Positions 49,090 through 60,090 are shown, counted from the stretch's first letter. The stretch is 64,000 nt of DNA from Telmatactis stephensoni (GCA_029948255.1 JALIZF010001718.1:543501-607500), one strand, 5' to 3'. A program made the numbers and translations. The notes: generated from the letters alone by a model not told the origin.

Positions 49090-51310
49090 AACGGTAGTAC
49101 ATCAAATACAATGTAGAATGTAGAGAAACAAAAATATACGCTTTAAAATCGATCTTTCTCTCCAATGAAATGCAATTAGGGATAGAGAATACGCTTGAGA
49201 GCTATATCTTGTAATTTTGTCGTGAAACTATCCTTTGTAGTTCCGAGTACAAGAACTTTAGCTCTTTGAACTACGCGAAGTGACTCGTGTTGTTATTTGT
49301 CAAGCTAGCCAATCAGTGACGGCCTAGGTTTTGGGTCAGGGAAAAATCGCCAGACGCTTTCCGTCTCACGTTGCAGCTCACGTGTACCGTGAATACGTAG
49401 CCACGTTTTCCTTGTGTGTTTACACGGCTGGGCAGTAAGCACGAAATTCGCTATGGAAACCAGTTCCAGAAAAATTTCACTGTTGTTCCATGTAAAAACT
49501 TGTCTCTTAAACACTCTTTAAGAGTGAATTTAAAACAACTGTGTTTTCCTCCTGTTGACAGTCTGCATGCAATTTTAATTTTAAGAGTTCCGTTTCAAGT
49601 TTTGAATCATGGAAGAACCTTCGATTTTTTCCATCTTCGTTCCGTTTCTTCGTATTTCTTTTTATTTTCTTTATTGTTATTATGGTAACTCAAAACTGTT
49701 TTTACCGAAAAGATGTTAAGACACATTGCAGAATTCTATTGTTTTTGGCGTAATTAACGGCGGCTGAGACTACGAATCGGCATATTCAGTTGTGAGAACA
49801 AAGTTTTCGGTTAGCCGTAAGTATTATTTTCACTGTTTTGTCGTCTCAATATTAGGTAAAAATAAGGCACCGTGGGAAAAATAACGTGGGCTACTAAAGT
49901 TTTGCCGAATTTTTGCAAATGAGCGGATGATGGTCGGACATCAGTTTTATGTAACCATTTTTTATTTATTCATTTATTTATTTCTTTACAAAACTTCCAC
50001 CTAAAAAAATACATAATAATTGAATAAAAAGAAATGGAAATAAACTATAATGGTTATTTTAGTGATTTTTAAAGTGATTTTTATGCAGTTTTTGTAATTG
50101 TCGTTGTTTGTTTTATTGCTGGTTATTAATTTTTTTCCAGTTATCAGCTTTAACTACCAAGATTACTTGTGGACGAAATACGGAATTCCAGATCGGTTGA
50201 TCTCAATTAGCAGTACCTTTGAGCCCTTACATGCTATGTAATAATTTCAACATAATTTCAACGGTAAACGTGACATGTTATCAATGCTGTTTATGCTATC
50301 ACATAATCTCAACGGTTAATTTTGTGTGAACCTGGTTTTTGCAGATCGTGAAAAAATCGCAGAAATTAGAACCTGCAAAAAGACCTTCATTTGCATGCGT
50401 GATTGTATCTTTTCTCACCTCGTAAGTACAGTTTTTGAAATGAGCAGATGGGAAATTTGTTGCCGCAGGCCGAAAGTAACGCGGGCTCTGGGTACGAAAT
50501 TGCTATGTAAACAATATGGCTGCCAGTTTTGTTCGACTACTGTTTTTGAAAATTTGTGTAATTTTAATGTATTTCGCTTCCTCCACAGCTTGTAATTCTG
50601 TAGTTTAAGGTACACAGTTCCTGAATCATCCAAGGATATTTGGCTCTATGTTAAAACTCTGTCCATTTGATTGCGGGTTTCGCATGCGGATAAACACGAT
50701 GGAACGTGAAATACACGTTAGTCAACAGTGTTGCCCATTTTTGATGACTTGAAATCATTGCTCAGGCAATTTCTAAAAACAGTTTTTGGAGACAACAGGT
50801 TATACAATGCACAAAAATGTGCATATTTTTTCCGACTGAAGCGCGCACAATACGTTTAATAGCAAAATCAATAGAAAAATAACATTGACCACGAATTTAT
50901 TTTAGTAAGATTGAAAGGAAAAGCGTATAAGAATATCAAATGAACAAATATAAGTTTAAAAAGGAATTGTCATGTTCACCTCTACCTATAAGCTATTACA
51001 CACGAGAAATACAAAAACTATTTTTCGTATGCTATACAATTTTCAAGGATCATAATCAGTCTAAACTAAGTAGAAAAATAGCTAAATAACATGAAAAAGT
51101 CAAAGGATTTTTGGAGCAAACGCAGATACGGTGAACTACACGTAGTTTTGAGAATGATGTCGAATCAGAGACCAAAACCTGCTGATCCCCAATTTCATCG
51201 CACAAAATATACATTTGTCTCTACAAAAGCTAAATGCACAAGTTAACATTTATATTATAGCCCATTACAATTTCAACATTTTCACTTACCATTCATCAAC
51301 AGTATGTCCA
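49090..51310. other. No gene supported
   Basis: Short open frames without domains. If the NR2C mini-exon is right, the left part would contain that gene's promoter. Confidence 0.3.
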
Positions 51311-51315
51311 AGATA

Positions 51316-51829
51316 AGTCTAGTCCATACCCAGGCCTCTTTTTAACCCGCTCCGCTTCGATAAAACAGAGTCCAGGGGCCCGTTTCTCAAAAGACCCGAT
51401 AAGATTACGGACCCGTTAACCTAAATAAAGTTATCGGGTCCGTTTGAGAAAGGGGCCCCAGAAGAACTTGCATGCACATGCGTTAAATGAACCAATCAAT
51501 CAATTGGTGTGACCTGGTTACAAGGCCTTTTGCCAGTCATACAGCAGATACAGGGCTTGGATTTGATCGAATTGGGGTAAAAACGTGTGTTTTCAGCAAG
51601 TGAAGGCATACTGAACTGCATCGATGAGTTCGTTTACAAAGTGCTGATTTAATTCCGATACAGTTTCGTCTAACAGCAGCCATATTAAAGGCTAGCTTTG
51701 TAACCAGGTCGCACCAAAATTTTACGGTGACTGATTGGTTCATGTAACGCATGCGCATGCAAGTTCTTCTGGACTCTGTTTTACCGAAGCGGAGCGGGGT
51801 AGAAAGAGGCCTGGTTCTGGACTAAGACA
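51316..51829. mobile_element. Inverted-repeat element with a second MITE in its left arm
   Basis: Left arm features (CAGGCCTC, GCTCCGCTTCG, AAAACAGAGTCCAG, GAAGAACTTGCATGC, AACCAATCA, TGTAACCAGGT in inverted form) are mirrored on the right, ending near 51829. The right arm reads through where the left arm is broken by the 51376-51457 insertion. Confidence 0.75.
51376..51457. mobile_element. Inserted mini-palindrome
   Basis: An 82-bp hairpin-like insert (GGGCCCGTTTCTC at the left, GAGAAAGGGGCC at the right, with ACCCGATAA/TTATCGGGT inside). It splits AGTCCAG from GAAGAACTTG, with CCAG on both sides as a possible 4-bp duplication. Confidence 0.65.
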
Positions 51830-53145
51830 GGTCACGTACAGCTTTGTTTTCAGCAGACAGCTACGAATTAATGAATGAGCACACGAAATAAAGAAACGTC
51901 GAGGTTAGAATTGTTTTTCTACCAAATTTTTTTAACTTTCCCGCGTGCCACAGGAAGCCCCCATGACGCATGCGCAGACAAATTTCCCATCCGTGCTGTT
52001 TTTGAAGCAAAGGTCTTCCCAAACCGCAATTTTTTAACAGAAATTTCTTCTTGTTAACATAAGTTAACATTTTCTACAAGTTTTTATTCGAAACCAAACC
52101 AAACCAAACAAAAACAAAGCAAAAAAAAACAAAACAAAACGACGACAACAGCAACAAACCCCAAAACAAAAGCCAACTTGAACAATAAAACGAATGTTAA
52201 TTGTCATTTACAATTCTGTGTTGTAAGCATTTTATTTCTTTTGTTTTTTTTCCTTCAGGAGTATGCTTGAGCTCCGGTTTTGTTATGTTGTTATTCATGC
52301 TAATGTGGTTAGACCTGCATTGACATTATAAGAATACTGCTCACCCTTGAGCTTAAGAAATTTATGGAGTTTTCGTTTTTATATATCGTTTATAGAAATA
52401 TTTTTTGTCAAAATTTGATTCTCAGCTCTTATCAAAGAGCATGGACCATGGACTCTTGTCGGTTCAGATAATGATCTTTACTGTGCTGTACGTGTGAATG
52501 ACGTTGCTTATTAAAGTTAATAGGGTCTGATAGTATTCTAAAGAGAAAACAAGAAAACAATGGAATTAAGGTGAAATTGAGGTGCCGAGGAACGGCGCGG
52601 CGGAGGGCCGGGGCTAACTGTCATTGACAGCATAAAATTTGGTTGTGACGGAGCTTTTTTCAACTGAATTCCAACTAAAAATATCTGTTGCTCGTGAAAA
52701 GTGGGGGGTTCCAACTGTCAGACCTCCCCTTCTCTGCTGTACGTGCTACAGGACATAATTAACAATTATCTTTTTTATTACGGAATTATTGTGATAATTA
52801 TTAACCGAGGTACACGCATGGAGAAACACCTATAAAGGAGCACTGGAAAAAAACAGTAGTCCGCAAACAAAACCAATGCATACTAATATGTATTTTTTCT
52901 TGAGAAAAAAAGAAGACCTTGAACCATATTTTAAATTTTTGGGCATATTGAGACTTGAAAGTGTTTTTTAATACAAAACTGCCATTTTTACCAAAACTCC
53001 TTAATTCCTAACGCAATGTATCCTTCAGCTTTAAGTGACATTATAATACATTATCACTCTGATATCTGAAATGCATAACAACACCACAAGACTGTCTTCA
53101 AAGAAGAATATATTTAGGTCATCGATATGAACAAATTATGGAAAA
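51830..53145. other. No gene seen
   Basis: No exon supported. An A-rich stretch of CAAAA and CCAAA phrases lies near 52090-52170. Confidence 0.35.
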
Positions 53146-53154
53146 TTCACTTCC

Positions 53155-54990
53155 GGCATATTGTAAAACATGGACTGGACTGGACTGGACTGGACTGGAC
53201 CGAAAATCTGTAAAACATGGACTGGACTGAGAAAATCTGTAAAACATGGACTGGACTGAGAAAATCTGTAAAACATGGACTGGACTGAGAAAAAAATCTG
53301 TAAAACATGGACTGGACTGAAAAAAAAAATCTGTAAAACATGGACTGGACTGAAAAAAAAAATCTGTAAAACATGGACTGGACTGAGAAAAATCTGTAAA
53401 ACATGGACTTGACCGAAAACAATCTGTAAATGACATGGACTTGACCAAAAAAATATGAAAAATTAACATGAACTTCACTAAATTCGATTCTAATTCAGCT
53501 TTTGTTTTAAAGCATATTTGTAAAAATTACATGAAGAGTAAAATATTTATTATAACTTCTTAGCTGTATCAGCGAAACCGATTGGTGATGGTTTTATTTG
53601 CATCTGAGTATGTTTTATTCTAAAGATAAAGCCATTTCGTTAGGTCTTCTAGAAACCTGTATAAAAAGTTAAAGCTTAAAAGACTTAAAAGCAAACAACC
53701 AAACAGAGAATGGTTTTTAATAAAATCAAAACTTTTTGAAAACAACTGAGACTCGTGCTCTGTACTCCGGGACCTCCATGAGTACGTTGGTAACAGTTTC
53801 TATTCGCGTTTTTCGTCAACTTAAATTTCTGTAATTTTTTCTGATCCCAGTTTGAGAAAAGGAGTTGATAAATTTGGCGATTATTAATATGATTTTGAAA
53901 TAAAGTCCTCGATGCATCGCGCCCGGGGATCGCGCCATAGAACTCGCTGCACTCATCCAGAGATAGTGTTTCGACACAAAGAAAAATTTATATTTTACTG
54001 AGAGCTGCATCAGTTCATACTGCGACATGCATCTAAACTACTAGCTCAACCAAATAAAGTAAGTGGAGTGGAAATGATTAAAAGTATCCAAGATAGTTAA
54101 AATATGCCAATTGAAGCTCCAAAAAGTGACGAGAAAAATATAAATCGGTAGAACGTTTGTCTAAATCCTCTGGCACTCATACTGAATCTGACAAACTGAG
54201 CTGGGCAGCCATTTCCTGTCCCGCTGTTCAGGTATTTGACGAGATTATCAAATTTCTAAGACAATTCATTTGTGATTATTTATTTTCCTAAATCAAATTT
54301 AGTAATGTGTACAAGTAACGTGAAGACATAAAATTTGGTAGTTTTTGTTGATCCCCTACTATGGACCCTCGACTGTGGACCCTCGACCCTTGACCAAAAG
54401 GGAATTCCTGTTGGTCTGACTCTTGCTCAATCATAGATCACATTTAGACTCGCAAATCTAAGCATTTGGACAAGTTTAACTGCAAATAATAAACAGCATC
54501 ACGACCAGAGTGCTTAGTCTACTTTTTTCTAGAATTTGGCATGTCCTAAATCGTTACTTCGGTTAAATAGAATCGAATTTAGTGAAGTTCATGTTAATTT
54601 TTCATATTTTTTCGGTCAAGTCCATGTTTTACAGATTGTTTTCAGTCCAGTCCATGTTTTACAGATTTTTTTCTCAGTCCAGTCCATGTTTTACAGATTT
54701 TTTTTTCAGTCCAGTCCATATTTTACAGATTTTCTCAGTCCAGTCCATGTTTTACAGATTTTCGGTCCAGTCCAGTCCAGTCCAGTCCAGTCCAGTCCAG
54801 TCCAGTCCAGTCCAGTCCAGTCCAGTCCAGTCCAGTCCAGTCCAGTCCAGTCCAGTCCAGTCCAGTCCAGTCCAGTCCAGTCCAGTCCAGTCCAGTCCAG
54901 TCCAGTCCAGTCCAGTCCAGTCCAGTCCAGTCCAGTCCAGTCCAGTCCAGTCCAGTCCAGTCCAGTCCAGTCCATGTTTTACAATATGCC
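53155..54990. mobile_element. 1.84-kb foldback transposon with satellite-filled arms and 9-bp TSD
   Basis: The terminal inverted repeat starts GGCATATTGTAAAACATGGA and is mirrored at the right end. The perfect 9-bp direct repeat TTCACTTCC flanks it (53146-53154 and 54991-54999). Arms run 53155-53492 and 54568-54990. Both contain several units of about 30 bp reading CCATGTTTTACAGATTTT-CAGTCCAGT in one orientation, and a GTCCA pentamer tract at the outer part. The spacer 53493-54567 has no long reading frame. A 9-bp duplication and long inverted arms fit a non-autonomous Mutator-like or foldback element. Confidence 0.88.
54765..54974. repeat. 42 copies of GTCCA in the right arm
   Basis: 210 bp of perfect pentamer. 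The left arm has only about five equivalent units at 53171-53200, so the expansion happened in one arm after the element formed. It gives false QSSPV and DWTGL repeat frames. Confidence 0.97.
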
Positions 54991-55210
54991 TTCACTTCCA
55001 GTATACCTCATCTCTAATTTGGCAATCTGTACCGAATGATTTAAAATCTTAATTGACTGTCAAAACTGATTTTTCTTTGATCTAATGACTACAAAGCTTT
55101 TCATATATGTCGTTTGTAACTGTAAGAGGAGGAGATCGGCCTAAAAAAGCTATACATATATATGTGGTATTACTATGAACCCAACAAAATGGCCTGCTCC
55201 CAACATATGT

Positions 55211-55283
55211 GGCTTCATAGCTCAGTTGGCAGAGCATTGCACCGGTATCGCAAAGGTCATGGGTTCGAATCCCGTTGAAGCCC
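55211..55283 (+). tRNA. tRNA-like gene, unit 1, nominal anticodon GGT
   Basis: Cloverleaf pairs by eye: acceptor GGCTTCA/TGAAGCC, D-stem GCTC/GAGC, T-arm ATGGG-TTCGAAT-CCCGT. The anticodon arm is TTGCA-CCGGTAT-CGCAA, with an A-C mismatch closing the loop and C instead of U at position 33. The nominal anticodon GGT would read Thr ACC, a form eukaryotes do not normally use. Seven Ts follow from 55288, a good Pol III stop. It may be a working tRNA with odd identity or a tRNA-derived repeat. Confidence 0.6.
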
Positions 55284-55454
55284 CGAATTTTTTTCGGGCT
55301 TTTCTAAAGCAATTGCCTAAATTGCTTACATATCCGTGATGATCTCTCAATATTTCTAGTTCCATTACCGCGGATCAATCCATATACATATACATTTACA
55401 TTCCTATGTGGTATTACTATGAACCCAACAAAATGGCCTGCTCCCAACATATGT

Positions 55455-55527
55455 GGCTTCATAGCTCAGTTGGCAGAGCATTGCATCGGTATCGCAAAGG
55501 TCATGGGTTCGAATCCCGTTGAAGCCC
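55455..55527 (+). tRNA. tRNA-like gene, unit 2
   Basis: Identical to unit 1 except that position 32 is T, so the loop is TCGGTAT. Position 33 is again not U. The same T-run terminator follows. Confidence 0.6.
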
Positions 55528-55698
55528 CGAATTTTTTTCGGGCTTTTCTAAAGCAATTGCCTAAATTGCTTACATATCCGTGATGATCTCTCAATATTTC
55601 TAGTTCCATTACCGCGGATCAATCCATATACATATACATTTACATTCCTATGTGGTATTACTATGAACCCAACAAAATGGCCTGCTCCCAACATATGT

Positions 55699-55773
55699 GG
55701 CTTCATAGCTCAGTTGGCAGAGCATTGCACACCGGTATCGCAAAGGTCATGGGTTCGAATCCCGTTGAAGCCC
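55699..55773 (+). tRNA. tRNA-like gene, unit 3, with 2-base loop insertion
   Basis: As unit 1 but with an extra AC, giving a nine-base loop CACCGGTAT. The enlarged loop makes decoding unlikely. The rest of the cloverleaf and the terminator are intact. Confidence 0.5.
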
Positions 55774-56110
55774 CGAATTTTTTTCGGGCTTTTCTAAAGC
55801 AATTGCCTAAATTGCTTACATATCCGTGATGATCTCTCAATATTTCTAGTTCCATTACCGCGGATCAATCCATATACATATACATATATATATCAGATTG
55901 TAAATTTTAAGAGGAGGAGGTCGGCCTTCAGTTAATGCATGAATTTTAAAACATTATAATGATAATTTAATCAATGTACAATTTTGTTCAATATGTATAA
56001 TGTACTTGATCCTATTTACTCAGGCGCTCCGCAGGAGGTCTGGGTTTAAAATTGAAGATCGTTTGTGCTTTTTTTCGCGTTCAAACACAAATCGCTGTCG
56101 AGGCTCTAAA

Positions 56111-56158
56111 GCGCATGCGTGAATTCTAAGCGCATGCGTAGAATGAGCCATATATAAG
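56111..56158 (+). promoter_or_regulatory. Promoter-like block: two NRF1-type sites and a TATA box
   Basis: GCGCATGCGT occurs at 56111-56120 and 56130-56139, each preceded by AA, and matches the NRF1 consensus core. TATATAAG follows at 56151-56158. The ATG at 56212 lies about 60 bp downstream, leaving room for a start site near 56180. Confidence 0.5.
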
Positions 56159-56211
56159 CACATGGTTGTGTAGGGTGATTCAACGAAGGTTTCTTCGCTG
56201 AAAACTAAAAG

Positions 56212-56438
56212 ATGTCAAGTGTTTTCGAACGGGTTAGTCCACTTGTTGCACCCCACTTTTTTTTTAGTTTGTTATTTTAATATAAGCCATTGAAATCGCT
56301 GTTTCAAGTTATCATACTCGGAGCTACTCGGAAGGCTTACAAAAGGCAATCAAGAGTGGCATATCGAAATCACAAGTTCAGAAAAAAACTGGACAATGGA
56401 GCTGCTTGACGACCAAATTAATACAACGTCAACCCGAA
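56212..56438 (+). CDS. Start of an unrecognised gene, two candidate exons
   Basis: ATG at 56212 gives MSSVFER, then CGG|GTTAGT. A short intron ends TTTCAAG at 56308. The next exon, 56309-56438, stays in frame for 43 codons (LSYSELLGRL, NQEWHIEITSS, NWTMELLDDQ) and ends at CGAA|GTAAGC, a good donor in phase 1. The promoter-like block upstream supports a real gene. I do not recognise the family. Later exons are not visible; a LINE begins about 670 bp downstream and could have cut into the gene, or the remaining exons lie beyond it. Confidence 0.35.
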
Positions 56439-57103
56439 GTAAGCGGCCTAAAAATTTACGTTTTACAATTTATTTTGGATATCTTGCAATGCTTCAATGG
56501 CCATGAAATGTGTAGGATTAAGAAACAACTTGGTGGAAATGCTGATACTGAAGTTAGAAAATAGTATCGAGGGAATCTTAAGTTTTCTAGCTTTTTATAA
56601 AGATAAGTAAAATGATAAACAAAAGATGAAAAGGCGCAGCTCTATCAACTCGACCTAAATTCGTATTTCTCAAAATTGCGAAAAGTAATTTTGTTCTATT
56701 TCTCCCCAAACGAACAATTAAAGAGGATGTCAACAAAATGAGCTCAAAAAAGCCCTTTTTCTGAGTCCTTTAAGTAAGATTTTTGGCCAAGTGAACTAAA
56801 TGCTCGGAGTTTTTTTTATTTTTTGGTGGAAAAATCGCTTCCAATAGAAATCTTTTCAACATAGTAACAGCGGAGAACTTGATCTGGATTCTTTGAACCA
56901 ATAAACGCGCTTTTGTACAAAACTTTATTTTGTCTAGAAATTTTATGTTTGTGAAACTAGCAGTGCGGTCACTATAAAATATTGGTAGCTCCGATCATAA
57001 TGATTTAAGCGTCAAAAGAAACTTGAAACTATCCCTTGACTTGCTATGAATTTTTTTGGGATTAAGATTTTTGGCCGTGACGCATTTTGCGATAAAACAG
57101 CGG

Positions 57104-58655
57104 AGTAGTAGTAGTAGTAGTAGTAAATCTTTATTAAAGTGTCTAATCGTTCTAGCGCTAGGTTGCACTAATTGGGGACACAACAAAATATAATCGATAA
57201 CAAAATCTACATAATTAAATAATATGATACATAATTAAATAATATGATATGATAAAATTATCCTAAAATATATAACCCATTTCCTAAAAATATATAATAT
57301 ATATATAAACAATACATACATATGAATAAATACATAAACTCTAAAAATATAATAATTAAGAATACTCTAACTTAAGCATAAATGGCATTCTCTCCCACAT
57401 CCTTCAAGAAGGGACGTTATGTCCCTTTTACGTATCATTGATTTAAATGCTCCTAGTGATTCTATATGTCTTTCTTCCTTACTCAATTTTGACCATAACT
57501 GTGGTCCAAGAAATCTAAGAGAATGTTTACCATAAGACACAGTATGGAAACGAGGTAAAACAAAATCAGCATTTCTTAAATTATATCTTCTAGTATTTGC
57601 ATCATTGATATTAAAGATGTCTGATACATAATTCACTGTTAATTTGTTTTTTACTTTAAACATTAAGATAAGTATATCCTGTAACCTTCTATTTTGTAAC
57701 GTGGATAGCTTAGCCTTCTTAAGCAAGGCATCATAACTATCATTAGTATTATCATAAACAAATCGTAACGCTCTTTCTTGTAAACGCTCTAATTTACGAC
57801 TGTCGGAAGCTTTACAAAAGTGCCACACTAAATGACAATAGGTAAGGTGTGGCATTATTGCTGATTTATATAAAAGTAGCTTAGCACTTACTGGAATAAG
57901 ATTTTTTAACCTTCTTAATATCCCGATTAACCTACTTACTTTCTTACAAATTTCACCTATATGATAGCTAAAATTCAAATTTTCATCAAGATTTACACCT
58001 AAGATTTTAATAGATTGTGTCTGTTCAACTTTTTCACCACATATATCCATGTCAACTTTCCTCTCGTGCTTCTGACCTCCCAGGACCATAGCTTGATATT
58101 TGTCACAATTAACTTTCAAGAGGTTGTCCTGATACCATTTTGTCATCTTCTTGCCATTTTCCACCAAAATCTTTTCCACACTTTCAATTGTTTCTTTTGC
58201 TACATAAATCTGATGATCATCAGCGTACATCGATACATTAGCCTCCGTTATGATATTAGGTAGATCATTCTGGAAGATATTCCACATTAGTGGCCCAAAT
58301 GTGGACCCCTGCGGACATCCCCTCTTTACCATCACCCAGTCACTGGTCACAGTACCCATTCTCACTCTATTCTCTCTTCCTTTGAAGTAGGATCTTATCA
58401 GTTGTACAGCTTCTTCAGAGAATTGATAGGCTTGCAGTTTATTTATTAGCAACTGGGGACTAAGAGAATCAAATGCCTTGCTCATATCTGATGACAGTAC
58501 TCCCACCACTCGTTTACTATCCAATTCCACTTTCCAGTTTTCAACCAATCTAATAAGTGTTGTCTCACAGCTATTCTTTACACGATACGCAGTGATAGCA
58601 TCACTAAGTCTTTCATCCATAAATTTACTAACGGAGGTGCGCCTTAAACAAAACT
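57104..58655 (-). mobile_element. 5'-truncated CR1-like LINE
   Basis: Contains the reverse transcriptase frame below, a 3' UTR of about 250 bp and a (ACT)n tail on the coding strand (57104-57123 as AGT repeats on the plus strand), with AATAAAG just before it. A short tandem repeat tail instead of poly(A) is typical of CR1/L2-type elements. The 5' end is cut near 58655. Confidence 0.85.
57367..58620 (-). CDS. Reverse transcriptase, C-terminal part, CR1-like LINE
   Basis: 417 uninterrupted codons. LSSDMSKAFDSL carries the first catalytic Asp. KRGCPQGSTFGPLMWNIF is RT motif 4, and MYADDHQIY holds the catalytic Asp pair. ILGVNLDENLNFSYHI, the thumb and the C-terminal HLVWHFC, LERLQERALRFVY and FLGPQLWSKL blocks follow. 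The N-terminal endonuclease and first RT motifs are missing, so it cannot move by itself. The absence of stops suggests a recent insertion. The frame stays open a little upstream of the first ATG (RRTSVSKFM), so 58620 is an arbitrary start. Confidence 0.9.
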   Translation of the reverse strand: MDERLSDAITAYRVKNSCETTLIRLVENWKVELDSKRVVGVLSSDMSKAFDSLSPQLLINKLQAYQFSEEAVQLIRSYFKGRENRVRMGTVTSDWVMVKRGCPQGSTFGPLMWNIFQNDLPNIITEANVSMYADDHQIYVAKETIESVEKILVENGKKMTKWYQDNLLKVNCDKYQAMVLGGQKHERKVDMDICGEKVEQTQSIKILGVNLDENLNFSYHIGEICKKVSRLIGILRRLKNLIPVSAKLLLYKSAIMPHLTYCHLVWHFCKASDSRKLERLQERALRFVYDNTNDSYDALLKKAKLSTLQNRRLQDILILMFKVKNKLTVNYVSDIFNINDANTRRYNLRNADFVLPRFHTVSYGKHSLRFLGPQLWSKLSKEERHIESLGAFKSMIRKRDITSLLEGCGRECHLCLS

Positions 58656-59020
58656 CAGTCGAGCCACCTTAATATCACTTAGGTATCTTGGCACGCGCCG
58701 GCCAGTTTGTGATTTCCAAATTTACCTAAAGCTCGCCAAGTCAGCCCGCTTAACCGGGCTAGCCCGGTTCATATAAACAGGCCCTAAATCGGTAAACACT
58801 TTTGTGTATTTTTACAAGTAAAGAAGTTTATAACTTAGTTAAAGAAATCAACGCATGTCATTGTTCTGGTTATCACCAACATAAGTGCTGAAAAACTTCG
58901 TTCCGATTCCGCTAAATCGGAAAACTCTATTCCAGCCAGAGCTAGGAGTTAACATGTACCATTTAAGAACTGGCCGTTTTGGCCGGTTGGTTCCACTAAA
59001 TGGAAAACACCCTTAGAGAA

Positions 59021-59446
59021 ACACCGCGGTCAAACGATTGCGCACGTGCAGCAATTAGGTGATAGAGCAGCGAATTTGCATTTGTAAACATTAGGATTTT
59101 TGCCCGATAGTATTCAAAATCAATTTATAAGAAACGTTTAAATTTAGTCTTCGTTAAGTAGCTTGCTCCAAAAGCGTATTTTGTTGTTGTAACTAGCATA
59201 ACCACAAATAAAAGATTCTCGTGACAATTTAGATTCTCGTGACAATTTAATATCTCAAGATGTAAAAAAAATTCTGGAGGTGTAAACGAGGAATAATTTA
59301 AATGGAACATATTCTTCTTCCACAGCAAATATGGAGACTAAATATTAATATAGCTTCTTAAAAATTGACTTTAAAATGTTTTCCCATACAAATTCACTGT
59401 TCTGTCGCCTAAGTGTTGCACATGCGCGGTCGTTTGACCGCGGTGT
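59021..59446. mobile_element. MITE with about 60-bp inverted ends
   Basis: ACACCGCGGTCAAACGA, then GCGCACGTGCA and GAATTTGCAT, are mirrored at 59380-59446 (ending CGTTTGACCGCGGTGT). The centre is AT-rich and non-coding. GATTCTCGTGACAATTTA is duplicated near 59215-59250. Confidence 0.75.
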
Positions 59447-59585
59447 ACTTGAAATTTTTAAAATGCGTTTATATCTCTGAGAATTTTACACCGATGAAAA
59501 CAGAAATCAAGAAAAGTTTAGCTGACGAAAAGCGCGCTTCAAAAATATCTTCGATGCTCCAATAAATAGTGACGGGCCACCTTAA

Positions 59586-60090
59586 GGTGGCTCGATATAG
59601 TTTTTTTCACTTAACTAATTGAGCAATTTACTCTTGATCAAATGGTTTGTACACTAGTTATTTGACTTAGATCAAAGTTTTCATTTTTGTCGATTTCACA
59701 TCGATTTGGATTGCCATAGCAACGGTAAACAAAGATGGCTGAAATCAATTTTTCCAAAATATCTCTCGAAGTCGAGCAGCTCTAGACAAGGGACAAAATG
59801 GGCAATAAACTACAAACTAAGGCAAACTAAGGCACAATTCAAAACTTTTTTACCAAGCCGTTTTTAAATAAATTACAAACAATTCAAATATGAAATTCAT
59901 TGATTAGCTTATTAAGTTTAAGCTTACCCTAATTTAATCACAATGATTTTTTATATCGTTCCCATGGTAACACCAATTACACTGAAACTGACAAAAACAA
60001 AACCTTGATCAAGTTGGTCAAGAGTAAGTTGATCAATTCATGGAGTGAAAAACAGAAGCATGGTGAATAACAAAACGATATTGAGCCACC
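59586..60090. mobile_element. Non-autonomous TTAA element
   Basis: GGTGGCTCGATATAGTTTT at the left is mirrored at the right (CGATATTGAGCCACC), with further pairing around ACTCTTGATCAA. TTAA flanks both ends (59582-59585 and 60091-60094). Another GAGCCACCTTAA end lies at 58660-58671 and suggests a broken relative. Confidence 0.85.

Larger units (their letters stand above)
55158..55895 (+). repeat. Three tandem 244-bp units, each with a tRNA-like gene
   Basis: Units begin with ATGTGGTATTACTATGAACC and repeat every 244 bp (tRNA starts 55211, 55455, 55699). Each contains the tRNA-like gene, a T-run and two hairpins: AAGCCC.GAA/TTCGGGCTT, and AAGCAATT/AATTGCTT. The array is bounded by related direct repeats, TAAGAGGAGGAGATCGGCCT at 55123-55142 and the same with one change at 55908-55927. 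Confidence 0.93.

Noticed and set aside
54536..55052. QSSPV and DWTGL repeat proteins
   Set aside because: Translations of the GTCCA pentamer and neighbouring arm repeats of the foldback element.
55158..55895. Hammerhead-ribozyme retrozyme in the 244-bp tandem units
   Set aside because: Unit size fits, but I found no CTGATGA...GAAA core on either strand. The only near match, CGTGATGA, lacks the partner motif.
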